A program made the position numbers and the translations under genes. Under the pieces are notes generated by a model. The model searched no databases and had not been told where the DNA came from. It saw only the letters and a program-made list of their open reading frames with translations. Below are positions 14,832 through 25,913 of a stretch of DNA of 64,000 nt, in pieces; the stretch's first letter is position 1; the number at the start of each line of letters is the position of its first letter. The stretch comes from Escherichia whittamii (GTDB lineage Bacteria > Pseudomonadota > Gammaproteobacteria > Enterobacterales > Enterobacteriaceae), in NCBI RefSeq assembly GCF_014836715.1, contig NZ_JACSQI010000009.1, forward strand, positions 1 through 64,000, read 5' to 3'.

Positions 14832-14876
14832 AAAACAGTCGGGATGCTACAGTAATACATTGATGTACTGCATGTA

Positions 14877-14892
14877 TGTAAAGGACGTCACA
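14877..14892 (+). promoter_or_regulatory. CRP autoregulatory site downstream of the crp promoter
   Basis: Read on the minus strand this is TGTGA-CGTCCT-TTACA, close to the consensus TGTGA-N6-TCACA. It is centred about 42 bases after the transcription start, where cAMP-CRP is known to repress crp by driving divergent transcription toward yhfA. The stretch 14709-15009 holds no gene other than these control sites. Confidence 0.85.
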
Positions 14893-15009
14893 TTACCGTG
14901 CAGTTCAGTTGATAGCCCCTTCCCAGGTAGCGGGAAGCACATTTCGGCAATCCAGAGACAGCGGCGTTTTCTGGCTCTGGAGAAAGCTTATAACAGAGGA
15001 TAACCGCGC

Positions 15010-15642
15010 ATGGTGCTTGGCAAACCGCAAACAGACCCGACTCTCGAATGGTTCTTGTCTCATTGCCACATTCATAAGTACCCATCCAAGAGCACGCTTA
15101 TTCACCAGGGTGAAAAAGCGGAAACGCTGTACTACATCGTTAAAGGCTCTGTGGCAGTGCTGATCAAAGACGAGGAGGGTAAAGAAATGATCCTCTCCTA
15201 TCTGAATCAGGGTGATTTTATTGGCGAATTGGGCCTGTTTGAAGAAGGCCAGGAACGTAGCGCATGGGTACGTGCAAAAACCGCCTGTGAAGTAGCTGAA
15301 ATTTCCTACAAAAAATTTCGTCAATTAATTCAGGTGAACCCGGATATTCTGATGCGTCTCTCCGCGCAAATGGCGCGTCGTCTGCAAGTCACTTCAGAGA
15401 AAGTCGGAAACCTTGCGTTCCTCGACGTTACAGGTCGCATCGCGCAGACACTGCTGAATCTGGCGAAACAACCCGATGCAATGACTCACCCGGACGGTAT
15501 GCAAATTAAAATTACCCGTCAGGAAATTGGTCAAATTGTCGGCTGTTCTCGTGAAACCGTAGGGCGCATTCTGAAGATGCTGGAAGATCAGAACCTGATC
15601 TCCGCACACGGTAAAACCATCGTCGTTTACGGCACTCGTTAA
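15010..15642 (+). CDS. crp: cAMP receptor protein (catabolite activator)
   Basis: CRP is the global cAMP-dependent regulator of carbon metabolism. The 210-residue protein matches the E. coli protein in every part I can recall. The cyclic nucleotide domain covers residues 1-130, with [18 protein letters not shown] contacting cAMP. The C-terminal helix-turn-helix includes [19 protein letters not shown], whose Arg and Glu read the TGTGA half site. It controls several genes in this window, including ppiA, pck and itself. Confidence 0.99.
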
Positions 15643-15653
15643 TCCCGTCGGAG

Positions 15654-15684
15654 TGGCGCGTTACCTGGTAGCGCGCCATTTTGT
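15654..15684 (+). terminator. crp terminator
   Basis: TGGCGCG (15654-15660) pairs with CGCGCCA (15672-15678), followed by TTTTG. It lies 11 bases after the crp stop and just upstream of yhfK. Confidence 0.8.
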
Positions 15685-15692
15685 TTAACCCG

Positions 15693-17783
15693 ATGTGGCG
15701 CAGACTGATTTATCATCCTGATATCAACTATGCACTACGACAAACTCTGGTGCTATGTTTGCCCGTGGCCGTTGGTCTGTTGTTTGGCGAATTAAGACTC
15801 GGCCTGCTGTTTTCACTCGTCCCTGCCTGTTGCAACATTGCGGGGCTTGATACCCCCCATAAACGTTTTTTCAAACGCCTGATTATTGGCGCGTCGCTGT
15901 TTGCTACCTGTAGCTTACTGACACAGCTGCTGTTGGAAAAAGATATCCCCCTACCCTTTTTGCTGACCGGGTTAACGCTGGTACTTGGCGTCACTGCCGA
16001 GCTTGGGCCATTGCACGCAAAATTGCTTCCCGCATCGTTACTCGCCGCCATTTTTACACTCAGTCTGGCGGGATATATGCCGGTCTGGGAACCGTTGCTC
16101 ATCTACGCGTTAGGCACGCTCTGGTACGGACTGTTTAACTGGTTCTGGTTCTGGCTCTGGCGCGAACAGCCCCTACGCGAGTCACTTAGTCTGCTCTACC
16201 GTGAACTGGCTGATTACTGTGAAATCAAATACAGTCTGCTCACTCAGCATACCGATCCCGAAAAAGCACTCCCGCCACTGCTGGTACGCCAGCAAAAAGC
16301 GGTCGATTTGATTACCCAGTGCTATCAGCAAATGCACATGCTTTCCGCGCAAAATAATACCGATTACAAGCGAATGTTGCGCATTTTTCAGGAAGCACTG
16401 GATTTACAGGAACATATTTCGGTCAGTTTGCATCAACCTGAAGAGGTGCAAAAGCTGGTCGAGCGTAGCCATGCAGAAGAAGTTATCCGCTGGAATGCGC
16501 AAACCGTCGCCGCTCGCCTGCGCGTGCTGGCTGATGACATTCTTTACCATCGCCTGCCGACGCGTTTTACGATGGAAAAGCAAATTGGCGCACTGGAGAA
16601 AATCGCCCGCCAGCATCCGGATAACCCTGTGGGGCAATTCTGCTACTGGCACTTCAGCCGCATCGCTCGTGTGCTGCGTACCCAGAAACCGCTTTATGCC
16701 CGCGATCTGCTGGCGGATAAGCAGCGACGAATGCCGTTACTTCCGGCGCTAAAAAGTTATCTTTCCCTGAAATCGCCAGCACTGCGTAATGCCGGACGAC
16801 TGAGTGTGATGTTAAGCGTTGCCAGTTTGATGGGGACCGCGCTACATCTGCCGAAGTCGTATTGGATCCTGATGACGGTGTTGCTGGTGACACAGAATGG
16901 TTACGGCGCGACCCGTCTGAGGATTGTGAATCGCTCCGTGGGGACCGTGGTCGGGTTAATCATTGCGGGCGTGGCGCTGCACTTTAAAATTCCCGAAGGT
17001 TACACCCTGACGTTGATGCTGTTTACCACGCTCGCCAGCTATCTGATATTGCGCAAAAACTACGGCTGGGCGACAGTCGGCTTTACCATTACCGCGGTGT
17101 ATACCCTGCAACTGTTGTGGCTGAACGGCGAGCAATACATCATTCCCCGTCTTATCGATACCATTATTGGTTGTTTGATTGCCTTCGGCGGCACGGTATG
17201 GCTGTGGCCGCAGTGGCAGAGTGGTTTATTGCGTAAAAACGCCCATGACGCCTTAGAAACCTACCAGGAAGCGATTCGTCTGATCCTGAGTAAAGATCCA
17301 CAACCTACGCCGCTGGCCTGGCAGCGAATGCGGGTAAATCAGGCACATAACACTCTGTATAACTCATTAAATCAGGCGATGCAGGAACCGGCGTTTAATA
17401 GCCATTATCTGGCAGACATGAAACTGTGGGTAACGCACAGTCAGTTTATTGTTGAACATATTAATGCCATGACCACGCTGGCGCGGGAGCACCGGGCATT
17501 GCCGCCGGAGCTGGCGCAGGAGTATTTACAGTCTTGTGAAATCGCTATTCAACGCTGTCAGCAGCGGCTGGAGTATGACGAACCGGGTAGTTCTGGTGAC
17601 GCCAATATCATAGACTCGCCAGAGATGCTGCCGCACGAAGGCGCGGCTGGTACCCTGGAACAGCATTTACAACGGGTTATTGGCCATCTAAATACGATGC
17701 ACACCATTTCAGCGATGGCCTGGCGGCAGCGACCGCATCACGGGATTTGGTTGAATCGGAAGTTACGAGATTCGAAGGCGTAA
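15693..17783 (+). CDS. yhfK: FUSC-family inner membrane protein YhfK
   Basis: A 696-residue inner membrane protein related to the fusaric acid resistance/AaeB efflux family. It has two blocks of membrane helices (about residues 15-150 and 370-510) and large cytoplasmic segments after each. The substrate is unknown. The ATG at 15693 is preferred; a TTG four codons upstream falls close to the crp terminator. Confidence 0.9.
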   Translation: MWRRLIYHPDINYALRQTLVLCLPVAVGLLFGELRLGLLFSLVPACCNIAGLDTPHKRFFKRLIIGASLFATCSLLTQLLLEKDIPLPFLLTGLTLVLGVTAELGPLHAKLLPASLLAAIFTLSLAGYMPVWEPLLIYALGTLWYGLFNWFWFWLWREQPLRESLSLLYRELADYCEIKYSLLTQHTDPEKALPPLLVRQQKAVDLITQCYQQMHMLSAQNNTDYKRMLRIFQEALDLQEHISVSLHQPEEVQKLVERSHAEEVIRWNAQTVAARLRVLADDILYHRLPTRFTMEKQIGALEKIARQHPDNPVGQFCYWHFSRIARVLRTQKPLYARDLLADKQRRMPLLPALKSYLSLKSPALRNAGRLSVMLSVASLMGTALHLPKSYWILMTVLLVTQNGYGATRLRIVNRSVGTVVGLIIAGVALHFKIPEGYTLTLMLFTTLASYLILRKNYGWATVGFTITAVYTLQLLWLNGEQYIIPRLIDTIIGCLIAFGGTVWLWPQWQSGLLRKNAHDALETYQEAIRLILSKDPQPTPLAWQRMRVNQAHNTLYNSLNQAMQEPAFNSHYLADMKLWVTHSQFIVEHINAMTTLAREHRALPPELAQEYLQSCEIAIQRCQQRLEYDEPGSSGDANIIDSPEMLPHEGAAGTLEQHLQRVIGHLNTMHTISAMAWRQRPHHGIWLNRKLRDSKA

Positions 17784-17807
17784 TATCATCATTGCCAGAA
17801 GCAAACC

Positions 17808-17876
17808 GTAGGTCGGATAAGGCATTCACGCCGCATCCGACACCCTTTGCCTGATGCGACGCTTACCGCGTCTTAT

Positions 17877-17878
<2 letters not shown>
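17808..17878. repeat. REP elements between yhfK and argD
   Basis: GTAGGTCGGATAAGGC, ACGCCGCATCCGAC and GCCTGATGCGACGCTT are REP (repetitive extragenic palindrome) units arranged as a small BIME between two convergent genes. Such elements bind gyrase, Pol I or IHF and can stabilise upstream mRNA. Confidence 0.85.
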
Positions 17879-19112
<1,234 letters not shown>

Positions 19113-19127
19113 TTACGCATAAACTAA

Positions 19128-19145
19128 TGTGAAATTATAATCACA
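19128..19145. promoter_or_regulatory. Candidate ArgR box upstream of argD
   Basis: TGTGAAATTATAATCACA is an 18-bp imperfect palindrome with an A/T core, the layout of an ARG box. A weaker second copy may lie at 19149-19166 after 3 bases, the normal pair spacing. The spacing between TGTGA and TCACA is 8, not 6, so CRP is unlikely. Confidence 0.65.
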
Positions 19146-19182
19146 AAATATGCATAAAAAATCACTAGATAGCAACCAGAAA

Positions 19183-19746
19183 TCAGCGATGCAGGAAATT
19201 CGCCAGCAGTTGATGCCCTTGCTCGCTGAGAATGCTTTCCGGATGGAACTGCACCCCTTCAAGATCCCACTGGCGATGACGAATCCCCATAATCTCTCCG
19301 GTTTCGCTCCATGCAGTCACGTCAAAGCACTCTGGCAATGAGTCAGGTTCTACCACCAGCGAATGGTAGCGTGTCACGGTGAGTGGATTTGCCAGCCCCT
19401 GGAATACGCCCTGGCCGTTATGCGTAATCGGTGAAGTTTTGCCGTGCATAACCTTTGCGGCGCGCACGACATTGCCGCCAAAAGCCTGCGCCATCGCCTG
19501 ATGACCGAGGCAGACGCCAAGAATCGGCAAGCGCCCGGCGTAGTGGCGAATAGTCTCAAGGGAGATCCCGGCTTCATCGGGCGTACAGGGTCCAGGCGAG
19601 ATGACTATTTTCTGTGGATTAAGGCTGTCGATATCCGCCAGTGTCAACGCATCGTTGCGCTTAACCAGCACATCGGCCCCCAGTTCACAAAAGTACTGGT
19701 AGAGGTTCCAGGTGAAAGAATCGTAGTTATCAATAAGCAGGATCAT
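19183..19746 (-). CDS. pabA: Aminodeoxychorismate synthase glutaminase subunit
   Basis: PabA releases ammonia from glutamine for PabB, which makes 4-amino-4-deoxychorismate, the precursor of p-aminobenzoate and folate. The 187-residue class I glutamine amidotransferase has the catalytic cysteine in GVCLGHQA (C79) and the His/Glu pair in FHPES. It sits 31 bases after fic. Confidence 0.97.
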   Translation of the reverse strand: MILLIDNYDSFTWNLYQYFCELGADVLVKRNDALTLADIDSLNPQKIVISPGPCTPDEAGISLETIRHYAGRLPILGVCLGHQAMAQAFGGNVVRAAKVMHGKTSPITHNGQGVFQGLANPLTVTRYHSLVVEPDSLPECFDVTAWSETGEIMGIRHRQWDLEGVQFHPESILSEQGHQLLANFLHR

Positions 19747-19777
19747 GGCGGCTCCGGTACGAAAGAACCGCGCTATT

Positions 19778-20380
19778 TTACTCAGATTCCCCGGCTTCGC
19801 TTACCACTTTACTAAATATCGTCTGCAGAGCCGTAAGGTCGCCCATTGCCCCATTCTGATTCGCCTGATTCCAGGCCTCTTCATCAATACCTTGCCAGTT
19901 CAGTTGATAGCCAGCATGAATCGCCAGTTGCTCGAAGAAGATCCGCTGTGCCAGGCCGCTTCCCGCACGGAATGGATGCAGGACGTTGATTTCACAATAG
20001 TAGTGCGCCAGCCGCTCGACGAACTTCGCGTTCTCAAGGCCAACCAGATAACCTTCTTCTTCCAAATCCTGCATCAGGGCATTGCCCTCTTTTTCGATAT
20101 AGGCAAAGTGGCAGAACGGCGTATCGCCCTGATAAATATCGACTTCGCGCAGTTGCCCCGCCCAGTCGAAAATATCCTGATACAGCTGGCGGTGAATAGC
20201 ACGCAAATGCGGTAAACCGCGTACCAGCGGACCAAGCTCAATGGTCGCGGCACGCAGCGCCGTCATTTCGTAAGCAGCCTGCTCAAGCCGCTGCTGCTGG
20301 TGAATGTTCAGTCGATTACGCATGATATCAAGGCCGGGATAGAGATACGGGTCGCGCCCTTCGCCGAATTTATCGCTCAT
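19778..20380 (-). CDS. fic: Fic domain protein (toxin of the Fic-YhfG pair)
   Basis: Fic enzymes usually transfer AMP onto target proteins. The 200-residue protein has the catalytic motif in a degenerate form, [12 protein letters not shown], where the family consensus is HxFx(D/E)GNGRxxR. The catalytic His remains, while the acidic, Asn and first Arg positions are Ala, Ser and Leu. Residue 55 is Gly, the wild-type state (fic-1 is G55R). yhfG upstream overlaps it by 11 bases and supplies the inhibitor. Confidence 0.95.
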   Translation of the reverse strand: MSDKFGEGRDPYLYPGLDIMRNRLNIHQQQRLEQAAYEMTALRAATIELGPLVRGLPHLRAIHRQLYQDIFDWAGQLREVDIYQGDTPFCHFAYIEKEGNALMQDLEEEGYLVGLENAKFVERLAHYYCEINVLHPFRAGSGLAQRIFFEQLAIHAGYQLNWQGIDEEAWNQANQNGAMGDLTALQTIFSKVVSEAGESE

Positions 20381-20537
20381 AATGCCTCCTCAGCTCTTCA
20401 ATGCGTGCTAAAGCCTCTGCGGCAGTAAGAGTGACTAATGGCATCTCGACGCCTTCAAGACGGCGACTGGCCTGGAAATTACGATTACGCTGAAGCTCCC
20501 AGAGACGGGACTTTTGCTTATCGGTGAGTTTCTTCAC
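20370..20537 (-). CDS. yhfG: YhfG, Fic antitoxin
   Basis: A 55-residue protein, [19 protein letters not shown] to EELRRHYER. The GTG start at 20535-20537 has a GGGAGG ribosome binding site 7 bases upstream. It contains SRRLEG, which fits the (S/T)xxxE(G/N) inhibitory motif of class I Fic antitoxins, where the Glu blocks ATP binding in the Fic partner. The overlap with fic means antitoxin and toxin are translationally coupled. Confidence 0.92.
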   Translation of the reverse strand: MKKLTDKQKSRLWELQRNRNFQASRRLEGVEMPLVTLTAAEALARIEELRRHYER

Positions 20538-20641
20538 TTGATGCCTCCCTGAACGTGTCCGTTTGCCACAAGTATAAGCGGCAAATCCAGGTTACGCCGG
20601 GAGAGCAGAGGCGCGGACAAGATTGCCCGCGCGAGAAATCC

Positions 20642-21223
<582 letters not shown>

Positions 21224-21341
21224 TTAACTGTGCAGAAAAAAAGCAAGTGGAGAGATTCTAAATAGCCTTCAATGACAAGGCCATTCCTTTACCTAATTTT
21301 ACGTACTTGAAATATATGTAACCTGATGATCACTTATATTC

Positions 21342-21357
21342 CGTGATCAGAATCACT
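21342..21357. promoter_or_regulatory. Candidate CRP site in the ppiA-tsgA region
   Basis: CGTGA-TCAGAA-TCACT agrees with TGTGA-N6-TCACA at eight of ten positions. TGATCAC at 21327-21333 and GTGATCA at 21343-21349 also form an inverted repeat overlapping it. ppiA is known to be CRP dependent. Confidence 0.65.
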
Positions 21358-21363
21358 TTAAAT

Positions 21364-21389
21364 ATTGCAAATTAGCAACCGTTTGCAAT
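21364..21389. promoter_or_regulatory. Inverted repeat, possible CytR site, between ppiA and tsgA
   Basis: ATTGCAAA (21364-21371) and TTTGCAAT (21382-21389) are perfect inverted octamers separated by 10 bases. CytR binds octamers resembling GTTGCATT with variable spacing and is known to act at ppiA, so CytR is the first candidate; the match is partial. Confidence 0.45.
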
Positions 21390-21478
21390 TTGATATTTAA
21401 ACAGATCACAAAATCACCTAAAATCGCCCGCTCGCGGCATATCCACTATGCCATTTTATCTTTAAACGCAGGCCAATC

Positions 21479-22660
21479 ATGACTAACAGCAATCGCATCA
21501 AGCTCACATGGATTAGCTTTCTCTCCTACGCACTGACCGGTGCGTTGGTTATTGTCACCGGGATGGTGATGGGAAATATCGCCGATTATTTCAATCTGCC
21601 TGTTTCCAGTATGAGTAACACCTTCACCTTCCTCAATGCCGGCATTTTAATCTCAATCTTCCTCAACGCCTGGCTGATGGAAATCGTCCCGTTGAAAACG
21701 CAGTTACGTTTTGGCTTTCTCCTGATGGTGCTGGCGGTTGCTGCTTTGATGTTCAGCCACAGCCTGGCGCTTTTCTCGGCAGCGATGTTCATTCTCGGGG
21801 TGGTCAGCGGCATCACCATGTCGATTGGTACATTCCTGGTAACACAAATGTACGAAGGGCGTCAGCGCGGTTCTCGCCTGTTATTTACCGACTCCTTCTT
21901 CAGTATGGCCGGGATGATTTTCCCAATGATCGCCGCGTTTCTGTTGGCGCGTAGCATTGAGTGGTACTGGGTTTATGCCTGCATCGGGCTGGTGTACGTC
22001 GCTATCTTTATTCTGACCTTCGGCTGTGAATTCCCGGCACTGGGTAAACATGCGCCAAAAACTGACGCTCCGGTAGCGAAAGAGAAATGGGGGATCGGCG
22101 TGCTGTTTCTTTCTATTGCGGCGCTGTGCTACATCCTCGGTCAGTTAGGTTTTATCTCCTGGGTGCCGGAATATGCCAAAGGCCTCGGTATGAGCCTGAA
22201 CGACGCAGGTACGCTGGTAAGCAACTTCTGGATGTCGTACATGGTTGGCATGTGGGCATTCAGCTTTATTCTTCGCTTCTTTGATCTGCAACGCATTCTG
22301 ACCGTACTGGCTGGGCTGGCCGCAATTCTGATGTATGTCTTTAACACTGGAACACCAGCACACATGGCATGGTCCATTCTCGCTCTGGGCTTCTTCTCCA
22401 GCGCAATCTATACCACTATCATCACCCTGGGTTCCCAGCAGACCAAAGTACCGTCACCAAAACTGGTTAACTTCGTACTTACCTGCGGGACCATCGGCAC
22501 CATGTTGACCTTTGTGGTTACCGGACCGATTGTTGAACATAGCGGTCCGCAGGCGGCACTGCTTACCGCAAACGGTCTGTACGCTGTCGTCTTTGTGATG
22601 TGCTTCTTGTTAGGTTTTGTCAGCCGTCACCGTCAGCATAACACCCTGACCTCTCATTAA
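21479..22660 (+). CDS. tsgA: Major facilitator family transporter TsgA
   Basis: A 393-residue membrane protein with 12 predicted helices of the major facilitator superfamily. Its Salmonella homologue was found as a selenite- or tellurite-inducible gene, but the substrate is not known. It is monocistronic, with a GC-rich terminator after the stop, and sits upstream of the nir operon. Confidence 0.93.
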   Translation: MTNSNRIKLTWISFLSYALTGALVIVTGMVMGNIADYFNLPVSSMSNTFTFLNAGILISIFLNAWLMEIVPLKTQLRFGFLLMVLAVAALMFSHSLALFSAAMFILGVVSGITMSIGTFLVTQMYEGRQRGSRLLFTDSFFSMAGMIFPMIAAFLLARSIEWYWVYACIGLVYVAIFILTFGCEFPALGKHAPKTDAPVAKEKWGIGVLFLSIAALCYILGQLGFISWVPEYAKGLGMSLNDAGTLVSNFWMSYMVGMWAFSFILRFFDLQRILTVLAGLAAILMYVFNTGTPAHMAWSILALGFFSSAIYTTIITLGSQQTKVPSPKLVNFVLTCGTIGTMLTFVVTGPIVEHSGPQAALLTANGLYAVVFVMCFLLGFVSRHRQHNTLTSH

Positions 22661-22668
22661 TTGCTCAT

Positions 22669-22699
22669 GCCGGGCGGCGCTATCGTCGTCCGGCTTTTT
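22669..22699 (+). terminator. tsgA terminator
   Basis: GCCGG (22669-22673) pairs with CCGGC (22690-22694), with additional GC pairing inside (GCGGCG with CGTCGT, partly wobble), followed by TTTTTCTTCT. Confidence 0.82.
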
Positions 22700-22820
22700 C
22701 TTCTCTTCCACCGCAGCGTGCCTTCATCTCTATAAAACCTTTCATTTTGTCTGTTTTTTACACAAACATGAAATGTCAGACAATTCCGTGACTTAAGAAA
22801 ATTTATACAAATCAGCAATA

Positions 22821-22836
22821 TACCACTTAAGAGGTA
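22821..22836 (+). promoter_or_regulatory. NarL/NarP site of the nir promoter
   Basis: TACCACT-TA-AGAGGTA is a perfect 7-2-7 inverted heptamer, the arrangement bound by NarL and NarP when nitrate or nitrite is present. It sits upstream of the FNR site. Confidence 0.92.
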
Positions 22837-22849
22837 TATAAAGGTGAAT

Positions 22850-22863
22850 TTGATTTACATCAA
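22850..22863 (+). promoter_or_regulatory. FNR site of the nir promoter
   Basis: TTGATTTACATCAA matches the FNR consensus TTGAT-N4-ATCAA perfectly. A start site near 22898 puts it at about -41.5, and TAAGGT at 22885-22890 is the weak -10 expected at an activator-dependent promoter. Confidence 0.95.
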
Positions 22864-22921
22864 TAAGCGGGGTTGCTGAATCGTTAAGGTAGGCGGTAAT
22901 AGAAAAGAAATCGAGGCAAAA

Positions 22922-25465
22922 ATGAGCAAAGTCAGACTCGCAATTATCGGTAACGGTATGGTCGGCCATCGCTTTATCGAAGATCTTCTTGATAAATCTG
23001 ATGCGGCCAACTTTGATATTACCGTTTTCTGTGAAGAACCGCGCATCGCTTATGACCGCGTACACCTCTCGTCTTACTTCTCTCACCACACCGCCGAAGA
23101 GCTGTCGCTGGTGCGCGAAGGCTTTTACGAGAAACACGGCATTAAAGTTCTGGTCGGCGAACGCGCCATCACCATCAACCGTCAGGAGAAGGTGATCCAC
23201 TCCAGCGCCGGGCGTACCGTTTATTATGACAAGCTGATCATGGCGACCGGTTCCTATCCGTGGATCCCGCCGATCAAAGGTTCTGATACTCAGGACTGCT
23301 TTGTCTACCGCACCATTGAAGACCTCAACGCTATTGAGTCTTGCGCCCGTCGCAGCAAGCGCGGTGCCGTTGTTGGCGGCGGCCTGTTAGGTCTGGAAGC
23401 CGCTGGCGCACTGAAAAACTTAGGCATCGAAACCCACGTTATCGAATTTGCCCCAATGCTGATGGCGGAACAGCTTGATCAGATGGGCGGCGAGCAGCTG
23501 CGTCGCAAAATCGAAAGCATGGGTGTGCGCGTTCACACCAGCAAAAACACCCTTGAGATTGTGCAGGAAGGCGTTGAAGCGCGTAAAACTATGCGTTTTG
23601 CCGACGGTAGCGAGCTGGAAGTCGACTTTATCGTCTTCTCTACCGGTATCCGTCCGCGCGATAAACTGGCAACCCAGTGTGGTCTGGACGTTGCTCCGCG
23701 TGGGGGTATCGTCATTAATGATTCCTGCCAGACTTCCGATCCGGATATCTACGCTATCGGTGAATGCGCAAGCTGGAACAACCGTGTATTTGGTCTGGTA
23801 GCGCCAGGCTACAAAATGGCGCAGGTCGCCGTTGACCACATTCTCGGCAGCGAAAACGCCTTTGAAGGTGCTGACCTTAGCGCCAAGTTGAAACTGCTGG
23901 GCGTGGACGTTGGCGGTATTGGCGATGCGCATGGTCGTACACCAGGCGCTCGTAGCTATGTTTACCTCGACGAAAGCAAAGAGATCTACAAACGCCTGGT
24001 TGTCAGCGAAGACAACAAAACGCTGCTCGGTGCGGTACTGGTAGGCGATACCAGCGACTACGGCAACCTGCTGCAACTGGTATTGAATGCTATCGAACTG
24101 CCGGAAAACCCGGATTCTCTGATCCTGCCAGCGCACTCTGGTAGCGGTAAGCCGTCTATCGGTGTAGATAAACTGCCGGACAGCGCACAAATCTGCTCCT
24201 GCTTCGACGTCACTAAAGGCGACCTGATTGCTGCCATCAACAAAGGCTGCCACACCGTTGCGGCGCTGAAAGCCGAAACCAAAGCTGGTACTGGCTGCGG
24301 CGGTTGTATCCCACTGGTAACTCAAGTGCTGAACGCAGAACTGGCGAAACAGGGTATCGAAGTTAACAACAACCTGTGCGAACACTTTGCGTACTCGCGC
24401 CAGGAACTGTTCCATTTGATCCGCGTTGAAGGCATTAAAACCTTCGAAGAACTGCTGGCGAAACACGGCAAAGGCTACGGTTGTGAAGTCTGTAAGCCAA
24501 CCGTCGGTTCACTGCTGGCCTCCTGCTGGAACGAATACATTCTGAAGCCGGAACATACTCCGCTGCAGGATTCTAACGACAACTTCCTCGCTAACATCCA
24601 GAAAGACGGCACCTACTCGGTGATCCCGCGCTCTCCGGGCGGTGAAATCACCCCGGAAGGACTGATGGCAGTAGGTCGTATCGCGCGTGAATTTAATCTC
24701 TACACCAAAATCACTGGTTCCCAGCGTCTGGCGATGTTTGGCGCACAGAAAGACGATCTGCCGGAGATCTGGCGTCAGCTGATTGAGGCAGGCTTCGAAA
24801 CCGGTCATGCCTATGCGAAAGCACTACGTATGGCGAAAACCTGTGTGGGTAGCACCTGGTGCCGCTACGGCGTTGGTGACAGCGTCGGCCTCGGTGTGGA
24901 ACTGGAAAACCGCTACAAAGGCATCCGTACTCCGCACAAAATCAAGTTTGGTGTCTCTGGTTGTACCCGCGAATGTTCAGAAGCCCAGGGCAAAGACGTG
25001 GGTATCATCGCCACCGAAAAAGGCTGGAACCTGTACGTTTGCGGTAACGGCGGCATGAAACCGCGTCATGCGGATCTGCTGGCAGCGGATATCGATCGCG
25101 AAACGCTGATCAAATATCTCGACCGCTTCATGATGTTCTACATCCGTACCGCCGACAAACTGACGCGTACCGCACCGTGGTTAGAAAACCTCGAAGGCGG
25201 CATTGATTACCTGAAAGCGGTGATCATTGACGACAAACTGGGGCTGAACGCACATCTGGAAGAAGAGATGGCGCGCCTGCGTGAAGCGGTAGTGTGTGAG
25301 TGGACTGAAACGGTCAATACGCCGTCTGCGCAGACTCGCTTCAAACACTTCATCAACAGCGACAAGCGTGACCCGAACGTACAGATGGTGCCAGAGCGCG
25401 AACAGCACCGTCCGGCAACGCCGTATGAACGTATCCCGGTAACTCTGGTGGAGGACAACGCATGA
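22922..25465 (+). CDS. nirB: NADH-dependent nitrite reductase, large subunit
   Basis: NirB reduces nitrite to ammonium in the cytoplasm during anaerobic growth, with NADH as donor. The 847-residue protein has an FAD/NADH module (about 1-400), then a BFD-like [2Fe-2S] segment with CSCFD and TGCGGC. The sulfite/nitrite reductase domain follows (about 550-800), with CVGSTWCRYG and SGCTRECSEA giving the four cysteines that hold the [4Fe-4S] cluster and siroheme. Siroheme comes from cysG at the end of the same operon. Confidence 0.99.
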   Translation: MSKVRLAIIGNGMVGHRFIEDLLDKSDAANFDITVFCEEPRIAYDRVHLSSYFSHHTAEELSLVREGFYEKHGIKVLVGERAITINRQEKVIHSSAGRTVYYDKLIMATGSYPWIPPIKGSDTQDCFVYRTIEDLNAIESCARRSKRGAVVGGGLLGLEAAGALKNLGIETHVIEFAPMLMAEQLDQMGGEQLRRKIESMGVRVHTSKNTLEIVQEGVEARKTMRFADGSELEVDFIVFSTGIRPRDKLATQCGLDVAPRGGIVINDSCQTSDPDIYAIGECASWNNRVFGLVAPGYKMAQVAVDHILGSENAFEGADLSAKLKLLGVDVGGIGDAHGRTPGARSYVYLDESKEIYKRLVVSEDNKTLLGAVLVGDTSDYGNLLQLVLNAIELPENPDSLILPAHSGSGKPSIGVDKLPDSAQICSCFDVTKGDLIAAINKGCHTVAALKAETKAGTGCGGCIPLVTQVLNAELAKQGIEVNNNLCEHFAYSRQELFHLIRVEGIKTFEELLAKHGKGYGCEVCKPTVGSLLASCWNEYILKPEHTPLQDSNDNFLANIQKDGTYSVIPRSPGGEITPEGLMAVGRIAREFNLYTKITGSQRLAMFGAQKDDLPEIWRQLIEAGFETGHAYAKALRMAKTCVGSTWCRYGVGDSVGLGVELENRYKGIRTPHKIKFGVSGCTRECSEAQGKDVGIIATEKGWNLYVCGNGGMKPRHADLLAADIDRETLIKYLDRFMMFYIRTADKLTRTAPWLENLEGGIDYLKAVIIDDKLGLNAHLEEEMARLREAVVCEWTETVNTPSAQTRFKHFINSDKRDPNVQMVPEREQHRPATPYERIPVTLVEDNA

Positions 25466-25788
25466 GCCAGTGGAAAGACATCTGCAAAATCGATGACATC
25501 CTGCCTGAAACCGGCGTCTGCGCGCTGTTAGGTGACGAGCAGGTCGCGATTTTCCGCCCGTATCACAGCGACCAGGTGTTTGCGATCAGCAACATCGATC
25601 CGTTCTTCGAATCCAGCGTGCTGTCACGTGGGCTGATTGCGGAACATCAGGGCGAGCTGTGGGTTGCCAGCCCGCTGAAAAAACAGCGTTTTCGCTTAAG
25701 CGACGGCTTGTGCATGGAAGACGAACAGTTTTCCGTCAAGCATTACGAAGCACGAGTGAAAGACGGCGTAGTACAGCTACGCGGTTAA
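25462..25788 (+). CDS. nirD: Nitrite reductase small subunit
   Basis: A 108-residue Rieske-fold protein needed for NADH-nitrite reductase activity. The usual Rieske Cys-His ligands are not evident, as in other enterobacterial NirD proteins, so it should not hold a cluster. The start overlaps the end of nirB by 4 bases (ATGA), indicating coupled synthesis. Confidence 0.96.
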   Translation: MSQWKDICKIDDILPETGVCALLGDEQVAIFRPYHSDQVFAISNIDPFFESSVLSRGLIAEHQGELWVASPLKKQRFRLSDGLCMEDEQFSVKHYEARVKDGVVQLRG

Positions 25789-25797
25789 TGTTTTAAC

Positions 25798-25822
25798 GGG
25801 AGGCGCAATGCCTCCCCTTTTT
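25798..25822 (+). terminator. Hairpin and T-run between nirD and nirC
   Basis: GGGAGGC-GCAAT-GCCTCCC followed by CTTTTT has the form of an intrinsic terminator inside the operon. It probably lowers expression of nirC and cysG relative to nirBD. Confidence 0.8.
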
Positions 25823-25913
25823 GCATTGTCCTGTAATGGCCTTCGGTATATTGCAGGACATTTTTTAAACTCTTTGTTTTATTTTTTGTTTTTACTTTTT
25901 TAAGGATAATCAA

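Noticed and set aside
19128..19145. CRP site upstream of argD
   Set aside because: The TGTGA and TCACA halves are 8 bases apart rather than 6, and the A/T core fits an ARG box better.
23420..24466. 348-codon open frame opposite nirB
   Set aside because: Shadow of nirB; no ribosome binding site and no recognisable protein features.
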